Below are positions 6,311 through 14,843 of a DNA stretch of 50,069 bases, piece after piece; position 1 is the stretch's first letter; every line of letters begins with the position of its first letter. The notes under the pieces are model-generated. The model was not told the DNA's origin and did no database searches. It saw nothing but the letters and a program-made list of their open reading frames with translations. This stretch comes from an uncultured Desulfosporosinus sp. (GTDB lineage Bacteria > Bacillota > Desulfitobacteriia > Desulfitobacteriales > Desulfitobacteriaceae). The stretch spans positions 1 through 50,069 of the forward strand of contig CAKMJS010000087.1 in NCBI GenBank assembly GCA_927405585.1. The letters are read 5' to 3'. Made by a program: the position numbers and the translations under genes.

Positions 6311-8497
6311 GTGAAGATTATGACAAAAATTGGTTTGGTAATGTTGGTAAGCTTAGTTATGCTATTTTCCATGATTGTGAGTATGCCAACTGTATGTAGT
6401 GCAGCAGATCCTACTACTACGATTTACGTGGATTCAACCGGGTCTGATTCAAACGACGGCTTAACTCCAGAAACAGCAAAATTAACCATCCAGGCAGCGA
6501 TTAATGCAGCATCTGTAGGAGACAGAGTTTATATTACAACAGGAACATATGAACTTGCTGCTACTATTAATGTGAATACGGCTAATATAACAATAAGTGG
6601 AGCAGGAAATGACTTAACAAGAATAATAGCACCACTATCGGGGTATGCCTTTAAGATTTCAGCAACGGGAATTACACTTCAGGGCATACAGCTAGAAAAG
6701 ACAAATAAAGTTAATCAAAATTTAATATATATCGGTGCAAATAATAGTACTATATCAAATAACATAATATTTGGTAAATATGTTTTAGGAGATGCAGACG
6801 TAAGCCGTGCACTTGAAATTGCAACTGGATTAACTGGTATTAATATTGAGAGAAATACTATTTATTCACTACGTCAACCAGCATATATAAATCCTGAAGT
6901 TGTAGCAAATATCAAAAACAATTATGTTTATGGAACTAAAGGTTGGGTTGTCGATGGAGCTAATATCACTTTTACAGGGAATACATGGGGTACTGGTTCC
7001 AATGCTAATTATATTGACATAGCTTTATTAAAACGTGCAATTACTGGTTATAACACATTATATTCAGACATTTCTGCTTTAAGTGACATCAACAACAATG
7101 CCGTGATTGAAGACCAGAGGGGCAATACTCCTCTCCTTTCGGATGTGTACATTAATTCAAGTGCACTAACAGGTGGAGATGGAACAAAGGGCAGCCCGTA
7201 TCCAAGTATTACCTCTGGTATCGCAAGGTCGGCTGTAGGCGGCACTATTAACGTCTCGGCAGGGCTATATAAAGAAGATGTAAATGTAAACAAAAAAGTA
7301 ACAATCATAGGGGCAGGGGCTATAAATACAACGATTGTTGCAACCAATGCAAGCAGTACTCCGTTATCAATTAATACAAACGACTCGACTATAAAGGGTT
7401 TCACAATAACGCATGATTATACAGCTACTGAACTTGATGCTTGGACTTTCAATAACAATGGTGTCATATTTAACCAAAATAGTAGTGGCAATACGCTAAG
7501 TGACTGTGTCGTTTCTCTTAATAGAAATGGTATATATTTAAACAACTCCCAAAATAACAAAATTATTAATAATAGCATAACCAATAACAGGACCGGCATC
7601 AATATGACTAACACCATTAATGGTACCCAGATAATAGGAAACACGATATCTAATAACTGGACAATTGGACTTGTTTTTTATAGCTTGGGAAGTGCAACAA
7701 ATTTGTCGACTGTTCAAGTTGCTGGCAATACTTTTGATCAAAACTGGTATTCTGAAATTCTGGTTAAGGATGCATCAAATGGGTCAGGTACTTTAGATGT
7801 ATCGAACAACATATTTAGCGATTCTCCTATAACATATTCTACATCATCCGATCCTAGCCTAAATGAACCTGGATTTGCTGGTCAAAAGCCTAATGTACCA
7901 AGTATAGGCGGTACAGAAACTAAGCCAGTAATAGACAGTCCAACATTACGTATTTATAATAGTGGATCGGTAATTCTTGAATATAATGAGGACATAGCCA
8001 ATAAAACAGTTGATGAAGGTAACCCGCTGACATTTACCACTATTGGGATGTACCCAGGCGGAGATGCCCAAAACTATTCAGTAACCGGCTTACCACAAGG
8101 AGCAATATTTAACAAGACCACAGGCGCTTTCGTTTGGACGCCCGGTTATACACAGGCAGGAATTTATATTGTTGACTTTGAGGTAAATGATGGTGGTTTT
8201 AAGTCCAGTGAGGAAATAACCATTACAGTTAATAACGTTACCCCAGAACAGTTACTGACAGAACTTACTGAGTATATTAAAGGTCTAAAACTGCAAGGTG
8301 GTATTGAAAACAGTCTTATAAGCACACTTGATAATGCGAAAAAATCACTCAGTAGTGATAAGAAGGCTGGCATTAATCAGTTATATGCATTCATTAATAA
8401 GGTCGAAGCTATTAGGGGAGGAAAACTTACAGAACAACAAGCTAAGACAATAATTGAAATGACTAAAGCTATAATACAAGTTAAATCGTTAGGATAA
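6311..8497 (+). CDS. Secreted right-handed beta-helix protein with Ig-like domain
   Basis: The 728-residue product has a signal peptide (residues 1-32, cleavage near CSAAD). Two parallel beta-helix regions follow, each opening with the wall-associated motif of pectate-lyase-like repeats: IYVDSTGSDSNDGLTPETA near residue 38 and a related opening near 279. NosD-like N-rich repeats continue to about 520. Residues about 560-645 resemble a putative Ig/cadherin-like domain (GLPQGAIFNKTTGAFVWTPG), and the last 85 residues form a helical module rich in Lys. It probably binds or cleaves polysaccharide at the cell surface; no catalytic residues can be assigned. The start is GTG after GGAAGGGG, with ATG at 6320 as an alternative. 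Its AT-rich, Asn/Thr-rich composition differs from its neighbours and suggests acquisition. Confidence 0.8.
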   Translation: MKIMTKIGLVMLVSLVMLFSMIVSMPTVCSAADPTTTIYVDSTGSDSNDGLTPETAKLTIQAAINAASVGDRVYITTGTYELAATINVNTANITISGAGNDLTRIIAPLSGYAFKISATGITLQGIQLEKTNKVNQNLIYIGANNSTISNNIIFGKYVLGDADVSRALEIATGLTGINIERNTIYSLRQPAYINPEVVANIKNNYVYGTKGWVVDGANITFTGNTWGTGSNANYIDIALLKRAITGYNTLYSDISALSDINNNAVIEDQRGNTPLLSDVYINSSALTGGDGTKGSPYPSITSGIARSAVGGTINVSAGLYKEDVNVNKKVTIIGAGAINTTIVATNASSTPLSINTNDSTIKGFTITHDYTATELDAWTFNNNGVIFNQNSSGNTLSDCVVSLNRNGIYLNNSQNNKIINNSITNNRTGINMTNTINGTQIIGNTISNNWTIGLVFYSLGSATNLSTVQVAGNTFDQNWYSEILVKDASNGSGTLDVSNNIFSDSPITYSTSSDPSLNEPGFAGQKPNVPSIGGTETKPVIDSPTLRIYNSGSVILEYNEDIANKTVDEGNPLTFTTIGMYPGGDAQNYSVTGLPQGAIFNKTTGAFVWTPGYTQAGIYIVDFEVNDGGFKSSEEITITVNNVTPEQLLTELTEYIKGLKLQGGIENSLISTLDNAKKSLSSDKKAGINQLYAFINKVEAIRGGKLTEQQAKTIIEMTKAIIQVKSLG

Positions 8498-8573
8498 CTA
8501 TAGTAGGGGGATTATGACGATCATCAGTTCGGTTCTAATTACTCAATGGATGAATTCGCTCAGCGCCACAATT

Positions 8574-8612
8574 TCAGTACTTTAACGTCGAGTTGGAGTA
8601 CTGATTTTTTTT
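8574..8612 (+). terminator. Intrinsic terminator
   Basis: TCAGTACT (8574-8581) pairs with AGTACTGA (8597-8604) and is followed by a run of eight Ts. It ends the beta-helix transcript. Confidence 0.75.
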
Positions 8613-8639
8613 GCATAATTTCGACGTCTTCTCCTTATT

Positions 8640-8821
8640 GATTTATACTTAAAACTGACCCCACTTTTCCGTGAATATTGACCCCCTCAAAATATGCTCG
8701 ACCACAATTCCTCCGTTTCCTCGGAATTGTGCTAAGTTAAGAAATATAGAAGGAATATACTAGCAAACGTAGAATATTAAGTTAGCTTGGATTCGGTGAA
8801 GTCAACAGGAGGGTGCGTTTC
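8640..8821 (+). promoter_or_regulatory. Leader of the FtsEX-like operon, duplicated at 2041
   Basis: From 8729 onward the leader matches the copy at 2041. It contains a candidate -10 (TATACT, 8756-8761) and the ribosome binding site AGGAGGG (8808-8814). A 9-bp palindrome (8703-8711 with 8723-8731) lies at the left edge of the duplicated block. The preceding text around 8653-8690, with two TGACCCC-type repeats, resembles ends seen on IS21-type elements, but this is a weak call. Confidence 0.5.
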
Positions 8822-9928
8822 ATGTCAAAATCAAAAACTATTTTCGTGTCCGTAATTCTTGGCTTAGTCATGGCTAGCTTGATGCTGCCTACAAATATAG
8901 TCGTCGGAGAAGAAGGTCCCTATGCAGAAATTCGAGAGAAAATGGCGAGTCTTTCTGAAGCGGAACAGGAGAGCCTGAAAAACCTCTTTATCTCGACGCA
9001 ACAGCTCGAAGAGCTGGAGAAAGAGGAAGCGAGGATGGCTCGAGAAATATCGCTTAGACATGGGGAAATCGAGGGTTTAAAAGTAAGCATAGCGGAAGAA
9101 GAAATCGCCTATACCAAAAAGAGGGAAGACCTTAAACAGGTGCTCAAGAGTTATCAGAGGATGGGGACAGGAACTTACCTGGAACTAATTTTGAATTCTG
9201 ACAGCTTAGCGATGCTGCTCAGGAGAGTTAATATCTTGAGAGATCTCACTCGTAACACGGGAAAGCTCATGGAGTTGATCGAGGACACTCAAATAACGCT
9301 GTCAACGGAAAAAACCAACCTGGCGGAGAAGCTTCGCTTGATCGAAGAGAGGCAACAACAGTTGCAAGCTTCCCTGACTAAGAAACAGCAATTGAGGGAG
9401 GAGCAGGAAAACTATCTAGCCTCCTTGAAGGATAAGAGAGAGTACTACCAGAAAAATTTGGCGGACTTAAAGCAAAATTGGGAGGCGGTAAAGACTTCTA
9501 TCCCAGCGATTATTCAAGAGCTTTCCAGTATCATTGATGAAGGAAACATTCCACTGGACCAGTTGAAGATCACCTTTAATCTAACGACAATTAAGGGTGC
9601 TATTGATGAAGAAACCTTTAATAATATTATTTCAGGAAATCCGCTGCTCCCTAAGATTAAATTTAGCTTCTATCCAGGTCGCGTGGAAATTAGCATGCCT
9701 GATCAAGAACTCGTTTTAGCGGGGCACTTTGTGATACTAGAGGCGCATACCATTAAATTTCAGGTGCAAGAAGGTAGCTTCTACGGAATACCTCTCGATC
9801 CGGGAGCTATCGAGGATCTGTTTCTTAAAGGGGACCTGAAGTTTGATCTTAAGCTCCCGATGAGCAACTACACTCTAGATTCTATCAACACAACAGAGGG
9901 AGCGTTGGAATTGACGATTAAATCGTAA
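8822..9928 (+). CDS. Secreted PcsB-like coiled-coil protein without peptidase domain
   Basis: The 368-residue product has a signal peptide (1-29) and a long two-part coiled coil (about 38-225). This contains YLELILNSDSLAMLLRRV, the conserved turn of PcsB/EnvC coiled coils that contacts FtsX. Instead of a CHAP or M23 peptidase, residues 245-368 form a beta-rich domain with the pattern of lipid-binding DUF2993/LmeA-like proteins (closing in a L.LP...L.S.....GAL.LT pattern). The genes for an FtsE-like ATPase and FtsX-like permease follow directly. By analogy the ABC transporter would change the coiled coil's conformation outside the membrane, but here towards a lipid- or envelope-binding domain. 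The ATG at 8822 is chosen because AGGAGGG sits 7 bases upstream. The domain assignment at the C-terminus is tentative. Confidence 0.7.
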   Translation: MSKSKTIFVSVILGLVMASLMLPTNIVVGEEGPYAEIREKMASLSEAEQESLKNLFISTQQLEELEKEEARMAREISLRHGEIEGLKVSIAEEEIAYTKKREDLKQVLKSYQRMGTGTYLELILNSDSLAMLLRRVNILRDLTRNTGKLMELIEDTQITLSTEKTNLAEKLRLIEERQQQLQASLTKKQQLREEQENYLASLKDKREYYQKNLADLKQNWEAVKTSIPAIIQELSSIIDEGNIPLDQLKITFNLTTIKGAIDEETFNNIISGNPLLPKIKFSFYPGRVEISMPDQELVLAGHFVILEAHTIKFQVQEGSFYGIPLDPGAIEDLFLKGDLKFDLKLPMSNYTLDSINTTEGALELTIKS

Positions 9929-9950
9929 AGGCTAGGAGGCATAAGCAGGC

Positions 9951-10625
9951 ATGACAATGATTGAAGCAAAAGGAGTTTGTTTGAGGTTTCCAAATGGAAC
10001 AAAAGCGTTAAAGGATATTGATCTATTCGTAAAACCGGGTGATATGGTCTATGTCACGGGACCTAGTGGTTCCGGGAAAACCAGTCTCTTAAAGCTCTTC
10101 ATGGGAATTGAGTATCCAACAAGTGGTTCACTCAAGGTGCTGGGGCAGACCATGATTCAAGGTCAGACCGCGGGCATCCGGAGACTGCGAACGATCATCG
10201 GACCGGTATTCCAAGAATTTAAACTCATAGACGGGAGAACCGTTACGGAAAATGTCATGTTGGGTATGCGTTTTCTCAATTTGACACAAGATCAATTAAT
10301 GGAAAATGCTCATCATGCCCTGCAAAAGGTGGGGTTAGAACATAAGGCCCATTCTCTGGTAGAAAACCTGTCGTGGGGGGAAAGTCAGAGGGTGGCGATA
10401 GCTCGGGCAGTGGCCCGGAAGCCAGTCTTAATCTTGGCGGATGAACCTACGGGTAATTTGGACAAGGCTAATGCTTTGAATATCTTAGAACTCTTGACGT
10501 CCTTTATCAATGACCAAACGGCTGTCATCATTACCACGCATGCTACCCATCTGATTGACGCGGAGAAACCCTGCAAGGTGATTCGGATGGACCAGGGAAG
10601 CTTGACTTGGGAAAGGCTGGGGTGA
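9951..10625 (+). CDS. FtsE-like ABC transporter ATPase
   Basis: The 224-residue protein is a single nucleotide-binding domain with Walker A GPSGSGKT (about 38-45), Q-loop in VFQEFKL, signature LSWGESQ, Walker B LILADEPTGNLD and H-loop TTHAT. The order and length match FtsE/LolD-type ATPases. The signature departs from the usual LSGGE by a Trp. It pairs with the FtsX-like permease that starts 8 bases after its stop. Together with the coiled-coil protein upstream it forms a mechanotransmission-type complex at the membrane rather than an importer. The start is ATG 9951; an ATG at 9957 is possible. Confidence 0.85.
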   Translation: MTMIEAKGVCLRFPNGTKALKDIDLFVKPGDMVYVTGPSGSGKTSLLKLFMGIEYPTSGSLKVLGQTMIQGQTAGIRRLRTIIGPVFQEFKLIDGRTVTENVMLGMRFLNLTQDQLMENAHHALQKVGLEHKAHSLVENLSWGESQRVAIARAVARKPVLILADEPTGNLDKANALNILELLTSFINDQTAVIITTHATHLIDAEKPCKVIRMDQGSLTWERLG

Positions 10626-10632
10626 ACTGAGC

Positions 10633-11535
10633 ATGAAGACTGTTTTTTTCAAGGCTGGCAATGCGGGCTACTTTCTAAACGAAGTCAAAACGATGATTCG
10701 GTTGAACGTGTTTTCGACGACGTTGACCATCTTGAGTACGGGCCTTATTTTTTATATTCTGGCCATGATCCTTTCCGGCTGGTGGGTAAGTAGTTATGTT
10801 ATAAAGGTCGTCCAAGGGGAGGCAGAAATTAACGTCTATTTAAATGAAGGAATTGTGAACAGCACCCCAGAGGTTCAGCTGATGATGGAACGGATTAATG
10901 GGATTGAGGGTGTGCGAGCGGTAAGGCTCGTTAACCAAGAGGAAGCCTACCAACGGATGGCGGAGGTTCTCGGGAAAGAAGCTAAGGTCTTAGAAAAGTT
11001 TGAGGAGAATCCCTTTAGCGCTTTTGTGGAGTTAAAAATCAATCTAGAAGCGATTGACTCAGTCCTAGACCAATTAAACCAGCTGGTAGGAGTTGAACAT
11101 ATTCGGGACAACCGAGACGTTTTGGATCGTCTTCGGCATATTGCTGGGGTGTTGCGACTGATAGGGATTCTGGTGGTCGTCGCGGTGGGTATATCGACCT
11201 TAGTCATCATATCTCATATTATTCGGCTGGGGATCGCTAATAATAAGGAGCAAATCAACACTCTGAGATTACTCGGTGCACCGGAACGGTTTATTGCCTT
11301 GCCCTTTCTATTAGAAGGATTGGTACTTACCCTAGGAGGAGGTATACTCGCCGTGGCCTTGGCAGCGTTTTCGCTCAACTACCTTTATGCTCAGCTAGCG
11401 GGCCCGCTACCCTTCATTCCGTTACCACCCCGGGAGGGCCTTGTAGCAGGTATGGGGATCGTGGTTCTGTCTCTGAGCGCGGTCTTGGGAATCGTCGGGA
11501 GCCTGCTCGGGCTGCCATCGGTAAAGAACGACTGA
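10633..11535 (+). CDS. FtsX-like permease
   Basis: The 300-residue protein has the FtsX layout: a cytoplasmic N-terminus, TM1 (about 25-48), a large extracellular loop (55-165) with AEINVYLNEG, then three further TM segments (about 175-200, 220-245, 265-290) forming the FtsX-fold domain. The motif EQINTLRLLGAPERFI is the conserved loop that couples to the ATPase. The extracellular loop would bind the coiled coil of the protein encoded at 8822. FtsEX controls cell-wall hydrolases in division. Because the partner here lacks a hydrolase, this copy may not be the division FtsEX. Confidence 0.85.
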   Translation: MKTVFFKAGNAGYFLNEVKTMIRLNVFSTTLTILSTGLIFYILAMILSGWWVSSYVIKVVQGEAEINVYLNEGIVNSTPEVQLMMERINGIEGVRAVRLVNQEEAYQRMAEVLGKEAKVLEKFEENPFSAFVELKINLEAIDSVLDQLNQLVGVEHIRDNRDVLDRLRHIAGVLRLIGILVVVAVGISTLVIISHIIRLGIANNKEQINTLRLLGAPERFIALPFLLEGLVLTLGGGILAVALAAFSLNYLYAQLAGPLPFIPLPPREGLVAGMGIVVLSLSAVLGIVGSLLGLPSVKND

Positions 11536-11620
11536 GCTGTTCTATGATTCGGAATTCTGATATACTCATCGTAATAGTAATCAACAACTTTCACTTAAAG
11601 GTTAGGAGAAAATCTAAAAA

Positions 11621-12262
11621 ATGAAAAAGAAATTTCTGATAATTGCAGGTATTGTGATCTTGATGATGGGTCTAGCTAGCTTTTGGGGATACAATAAATA
11701 TTTTGCGCCTGACCCCGAGGTCGAACAACAACTCACGGATCAGTTTGGAGAAGACTTTTTTAATTCGTTTGATGATGAAATAGTAGTTAATAATCCAGAA
11801 GCAGTTAAGAATGATGCCTTAGGTAACGAACAAAAACCTGATGATCCAATCATCGTACCTGTACCGGAAACGACACCTTCAACTCCAACTCCTGTGAATG
11901 GAGATATTGTGCCTGCACCGATAACGCAAGAGCAAATTAGTAATAAGTACAAGCCTCAGTTTACTCATTTGCAGAGTGTGGCCTTGAGCCGCTTAGAAAC
12001 TTTATATGCAGCTGCCATTCAGGAGTATACTCAGGGCAGTAAAGACGGCACATTGAGCCGATCAAAGCTGGCCCAAAAATATATTCAAGCTGGAACCATG
12101 CTAGAAGCTAACGTGGACAGCCAGTTTTATAGTGCCTTAAACACGATGGAGGCTGAACTGAGGGCTAATAATCTTTCCACGGATATTGTAGGGGTTACTA
12201 AGAGTGACTATGAAAAAGCTAAGTCCAGTATGCGATCACAGATGATGGCCAAAATCCTATAG
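11621..12262 (+). CDS. Membrane-anchored protein of unknown function
   Basis: The 213-residue product has one N-terminal hydrophobic segment (6-26), an acidic stretch (35-70), a Pro/Thr-rich linker (72-100) and a helical C-terminal domain (105-213) with no recognised motif. The N-terminus could be a signal peptide or an anchor; no lipobox is present. It follows the FtsEX-like genes by 85 bases in the same direction and is closed by a terminator, so it may belong to that operon. Such a linker often spans part of the cell wall. Confidence 0.6.
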   Translation: MKKKFLIIAGIVILMMGLASFWGYNKYFAPDPEVEQQLTDQFGEDFFNSFDDEIVVNNPEAVKNDALGNEQKPDDPIIVPVPETTPSTPTPVNGDIVPAPITQEQISNKYKPQFTHLQSVALSRLETLYAAAIQEYTQGSKDGTLSRSKLAQKYIQAGTMLEANVDSQFYSALNTMEAELRANNLSTDIVGVTKSDYEKAKSSMRSQMMAKIL

Positions 12263-12282
12263 ACTTCTGGTCATAGTTCATG

Positions 12283-12313
12283 AGACTATCTCTGCTTTTG
12301 AGATAGTCTTTTT
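12283..12313 (+). terminator. Intrinsic terminator
   Basis: AGACTATCTC (12283-12292) pairs with GAGATAGTCT (12300-12309), followed by five Ts. It closes the FtsEX-like operon. Confidence 0.85.
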
Positions 12314-12372
12314 GGTGCGCTGTAAATTTTCATGAGGAAAATGTCAATCGACAGGCTGGTTATAAGTTCATT

Positions 12373-12546
12373 ATGGAAACGATCAGCACTCAGATCGTGA
12401 TTAAATTATTACGGCAGTTGAGAAACAATATGCCGGTGCTACCAAGAGGATCAGAGCGATTTGTCAAGTACTCGTTGGGGCTTGTCTTAGCTATTTATTC
12501 GTCTATAGATATTGTTCATTTACATTGGTGGTCTTCACTGATGTAG
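12373..12546 (+). CDS. Possible 57-residue hydrophobic protein
   Basis: A short frame from ATG 12373 encodes METISTQIVIKLL at its start and a hydrophobic stretch (KYSLGLVLAIYSSIDIVHL) near residues 32-50. Only a weak ribosome binding site (acaggctgg) precedes it. It lies alone between a terminator and the promoter of the next gene. A sporulation-style small membrane protein or a chance frame are both possible. Confidence 0.3.
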   Translation: METISTQIVIKLLRQLRNNMPVLPRGSERFVKYSLGLVLAIYSSIDIVHLHWWSSLM

Positions 12547-12657
12547 AAAGACCGAGAAGTGGGTTAATTAGCCTACTAGGGCGAAAAATGATATAATAGT
12601 CTTACATAAAAGGGTGGAAGTAGCAATAATTTAGTAGATCGTGGGAGGATGGTTAGA

Positions 12658-12894
12658 GTGGATCATGAAACACGAGAGCTGTTAGGCAATATTATGGGCC
12701 TACTAGAAGTTATGAAGAAAGACATTAAAGTCATTAAACAAGATATCTACCTGATGAATTCTCGTCAAGAGGGTGCAAATCTTATGAATAGAGGGCTAGA
12801 AGAGAGCCGTCAACAGTTCAAGGCCTTAGAAGTGAAGAAATCTAGTTGTCCGACAGCAGTTAATGACCAATTAAAAATGAGTCGTCTAAAATAG
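12658..12894 (+). CDS. Small helical protein of unknown function
   Basis: The 78-residue product is predicted to be largely helical: residues 1-40 (LLGNIMGLLEVMKKDIKVIKQDIYLM) have a heptad-like pattern. The GTG at 12658 is preferred because GGGAGG (12643-12648) would be too close to the in-frame ATG at 12649. A TATAAT -10 sits at 12592-12597. It precedes the ribosomal protein operon but has its own likely promoter and is separated from it by the L21 promoter. No family was recognised. Confidence 0.5.
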   Translation: MDHETRELLGNIMGLLEVMKKDIKVIKQDIYLMNSRQEGANLMNRGLEESRQQFKALEVKKSSCPTAVNDQLKMSRLK

Positions 12895-12913
12895 AGAAAA
12901 TAGCGTGGACTGC

Positions 12914-12943
12914 TTGACAAATAATGTGCTCAGATGCTAAAAT
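12914..12943 (+). promoter_or_regulatory. Sigma-A promoter of rplU-prp-rpmA
   Basis: TTGACA (12914-12919) and TAAAAT (12938-12943) are separated by 18 bases. Transcription would begin near 12950, at the base of the probable L21 leader. Confidence 0.8.
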
Positions 12944-12950
12944 GTTTAAA

Positions 12951-13057
12951 TGTGGTGACTTCTCACCGCAACCGCTCGAATCAGGTATTAACTGGTTTTT
13001 TATTGCTTTAAAGCTTTAAAGGCCGACCTGCAATGGCGAGTCTAGGGCATGGGAGGT
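12951..13057 (+). ncRNA. Probable L21 ribosomal protein leader RNA
   Basis: The roughly 110-base untranslated leader starts with a small hairpin (ggtga 12954-12958 with tcacc 12963-12967) and holds further pairings before the GGGAGGTG site. Firmicute rplU genes carry an autoregulatory L21 leader in this position. The position and first hairpin fit; full agreement with the family model was not tested. Confidence 0.5.
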
Positions 13058-13065
13058 GTAATAAA

Positions 13066-13377
13066 ATGTACGCAGTGATTGAAACCGGTGGTAAACAGTT
13101 CCGCGTTCAAGAAGGCGACGTGTTTTACGTTGAGAAATTGGACTTTAACGTAGGAGAATTAGTGAAGATTGATCAGGTTCTTCTCGTGGAAAAAGACGGT
13201 GTGGTTAGTATAGGAACCCCAGTTGTAGCGGGTGCTACAGCAGTGCTGAAAGTTGTGGAGCACGGCAAAGGGGAGAAGATAATTGTCTTCAAATTCAAGG
13301 CCAAGAAGAACTATCGTAAAAAACAAGGACATCGACAACCCTACACAAAGGTTCTTGTCGAATCACTCCAAGCGTAA
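13066..13377 (+). CDS. rplU: 50S ribosomal protein L21
   Basis: The 103-residue protein begins [18 protein letters not shown] and ends in the basic tail [15 protein letters not shown], both diagnostic of L21. It binds 23S rRNA and contacts L20 in the large subunit. The start at 13066 follows GGGAGGTG; the in-frame ATG at 13033 lies inside the leader. The operon order rplU-prp-rpmA is the standard Firmicute arrangement. Confidence 0.97.
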   Translation: MYAVIETGGKQFRVQEGDVFYVEKLDFNVGELVKIDQVLLVEKDGVVSIGTPVVAGATAVLKVVEHGKGEKIIVFKFKAKKNYRKKQGHRQPYTKVLVESLQA

Positions 13378-13729
13378 GAGTCAAGGTGGCATTCGTTTCA
13401 TTAGTTGGGCGGATGAGCAAGGGCGAATACGTGGGTTTGAGTTGTCCGGACATGCAGGGTATGCAGATTCTGGCCAGGACATAGTCTGTGCGGGAGTTTC
13501 CGCACTGAGCATTGCAGCCGCGAATGGCTTAGAACATTTCTTATCGGTAGCTCCTAAAGTGGAAGTGGCTGAGGGACATCTCACCTGTGAGCTAGTTGGA
13601 CTATCAGAGCAAGACTTGGAAAAGGCTCAGTGGATTTTGCAAACTATGACGTTAGGCATTGAACAGATACAGACGACTTATGGTCAAGACTATATATTGA
13701 TAGATCGAAGGAGGTGGACTCCATGCTAA
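13355..13729 (+). CDS. prp: Ribosomal-processing cysteine protease Prp
   Basis: This YsxB-type protein removes the N-terminal extension of L27. The catalytic His and Cys are visible in [19 protein letters not shown], the family's active-site block. The start is uncertain: no ATG or GTG lies in a good position, TTG at 13355 has AAAGG just upstream and overlaps rplU by 23 bases, and ATT at 13400 has AGGTGG at a good distance. The stop overlaps the rpmA start (ATGCTAA). The gene product and its substrate are therefore translationally coupled. Family members have about 105-110 residues, which favours a start after 13380. Confidence 0.88.
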   Translation: MSNHSKRKSQGGIRFISWADEQGRIRGFELSGHAGYADSGQDIVCAGVSALSIAAANGLEHFLSVAPKVEVAEGHLTCELVGLSEQDLEKAQWILQTMTLGIEQIQTTYGQDYILIDRRRWTPC

Positions 13730-14037
13730 AAATGAATCTTCAACTCTTCGCCCATAAAAAAGGGGTTGGTAGCTCACGAAATGGTCGTGATAGCAACGCT
13801 CAACGTCTCGGTGTAAAACGTGGCGATGGCCAATTCGTCAACGCGGGTACGATTATCGTACGTCAACGCGGAACGAAGTTTCATCCCGCTAAAAACTGTG
13901 GTTTGGGTAAAGATGACACCTTATACGCTCTGATCACTGGTTATGTTAAATTCGAGCATAAAGATCGGAAGCGCAAACAAGTTAGTATTTATCCTGAGCG
14001 CCCAGTAACAGCAGCAGCACCAGTACTACAGTGGTAG
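13723..14037 (+). CDS. rpmA: 50S ribosomal protein L27
   Basis: The 104-residue protein starts [18 protein letters not shown]. The segment NLQLFA is the Prp recognition sequence, with cleavage after the Ala, so the mature L27 begins HKKG. The rest ([20 protein letters not shown]) is the canonical L27 fold near the peptidyl transferase centre. The start at 13723 is preceded by AAGGAGGTGG; an ATG at 13714 in the same frame is too close to this site. Confidence 0.97.
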   Translation: MLKMNLQLFAHKKGVGSSRNGRDSNAQRLGVKRGDGQFVNAGTIIVRQRGTKFHPAKNCGLGKDDTLYALITGYVKFEHKDRKRKQVSIYPERPVTAAAPVLQW

Positions 14038-14062
14038 TAACCCAATAAGCTGGATTCATTCA

Positions 14063-14087
14063 CCCCTGGGTTTTCCCAGGGGTTTTT
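14063..14087 (+). terminator. Intrinsic terminator after rpmA
   Basis: CCCCTGGG and CCCAGGGG (14063-14082) pair around a TTTT loop, followed by five Ts. A near-copy of this hairpin occurs at 38158-38180. Confidence 0.9.
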
Positions 14088-14115
14088 ATTCTTTCTATTT
14101 ACATATTAGGCCTAT

Positions 14116-14207
14116 AGCCGTAGGGGCAATTCATGAATTGCCGGACACGATTACCGTAAAAAAAGCCGTAGGGGCAATTCATGAATTGCCCGTACACGAT
14201 TACAGTA
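14116..14207. repeat. Two tandem palindromic REP-like units
   Basis: Two 43-44 base copies (14116-14158 and 14164-14207) each contain the palindrome GGCAATTCATGAATTGCC. They differ in a few bases only. The core resembles extragenic palindromic repeats found in many bacterial genomes. They separate the rpmA terminator from the spo0B-like gene. Confidence 0.8.
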
Positions 14208-14240
14208 GCCCGTACATGTGAGATTATTGTTGAGAGGAAA

Positions 14241-14756
14241 ATGATGATGTCAGAAGTTGAACACGTTCTTCTGTCCGAACTATTGCAGTGGTATAGTCTC
14301 CAGAGGCATGATTATCTGAATCACTGGCAGGTGATCATGGGGAATTTACAACTTAAGCAACCGGAGAAGGCCCTAGCTTATATGAGGGAGACAATCACAG
14401 TCCAGGAGCAAGAGCAAAAGATAGGACATATTCAGGAGCCGGCACTCGCGGCTGTACTATTAGGCTTAATGATTGGTTTTCGGCAGCAAGGGATCGCGGC
14501 GACGCTCGACTTTCCTGAGGGCATGAAAAAAGACGATTTTTGGCGTGAGCATTGGCGGGAAGAATATCTAGAGGGGTTATACGGGTACACTAGAGAATGC
14601 TTGGCAGAGTCTTCACAGTCAAGGGGACTATTAAACATAACGGCTGAAGTGTATTTGTACGAGGAATCGGGTGGATTGGCTTGCCAGGTTATCTTAGCGG
14701 ACGAGGAAACGACTCTCTTTGATAAACGGCTTAAGTTAGCCTTAAATGACGAGTGA
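14241..14756 (+). CDS. Spo0B-like sporulation phosphotransferase
   Basis: The 171-residue protein has a Spo0B-type helical hairpin at residues 8-60. In it, SLQRHDYLNHWQVIMGNLQL supplies the phospho-accepting His of the H-box (RHDYLNH). The C-terminal domain is only weakly ATPase-like, as in Spo0B. In Bacillus Spo0B passes phosphate from Spo0F to Spo0A, and its gene lies immediately before obg, as here. The start is one of three consecutive ATG codons (14241, 14244, 14247) after GAGAGGA; the upstream in-frame ATG at 14181 lies in the REP repeat. The position between rpmA and obg supports the assignment. Confidence 0.75.
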   Translation: MMMSEVEHVLLSELLQWYSLQRHDYLNHWQVIMGNLQLKQPEKALAYMRETITVQEQEQKIGHIQEPALAAVLLGLMIGFRQQGIAATLDFPEGMKKDDFWREHWREEYLEGLYGYTRECLAESSQSRGLLNITAEVYLYEESGGLACQVILADEETTLFDKRLKLALNDE

Positions 14757-14843
14757 AGAATCCCCTGCACAACAAATGGGGTATATGATAATTGGATAAT
14801 AATTGGATACTTTTTGAGATCTAACCGTTAAGGAGAATCAACT

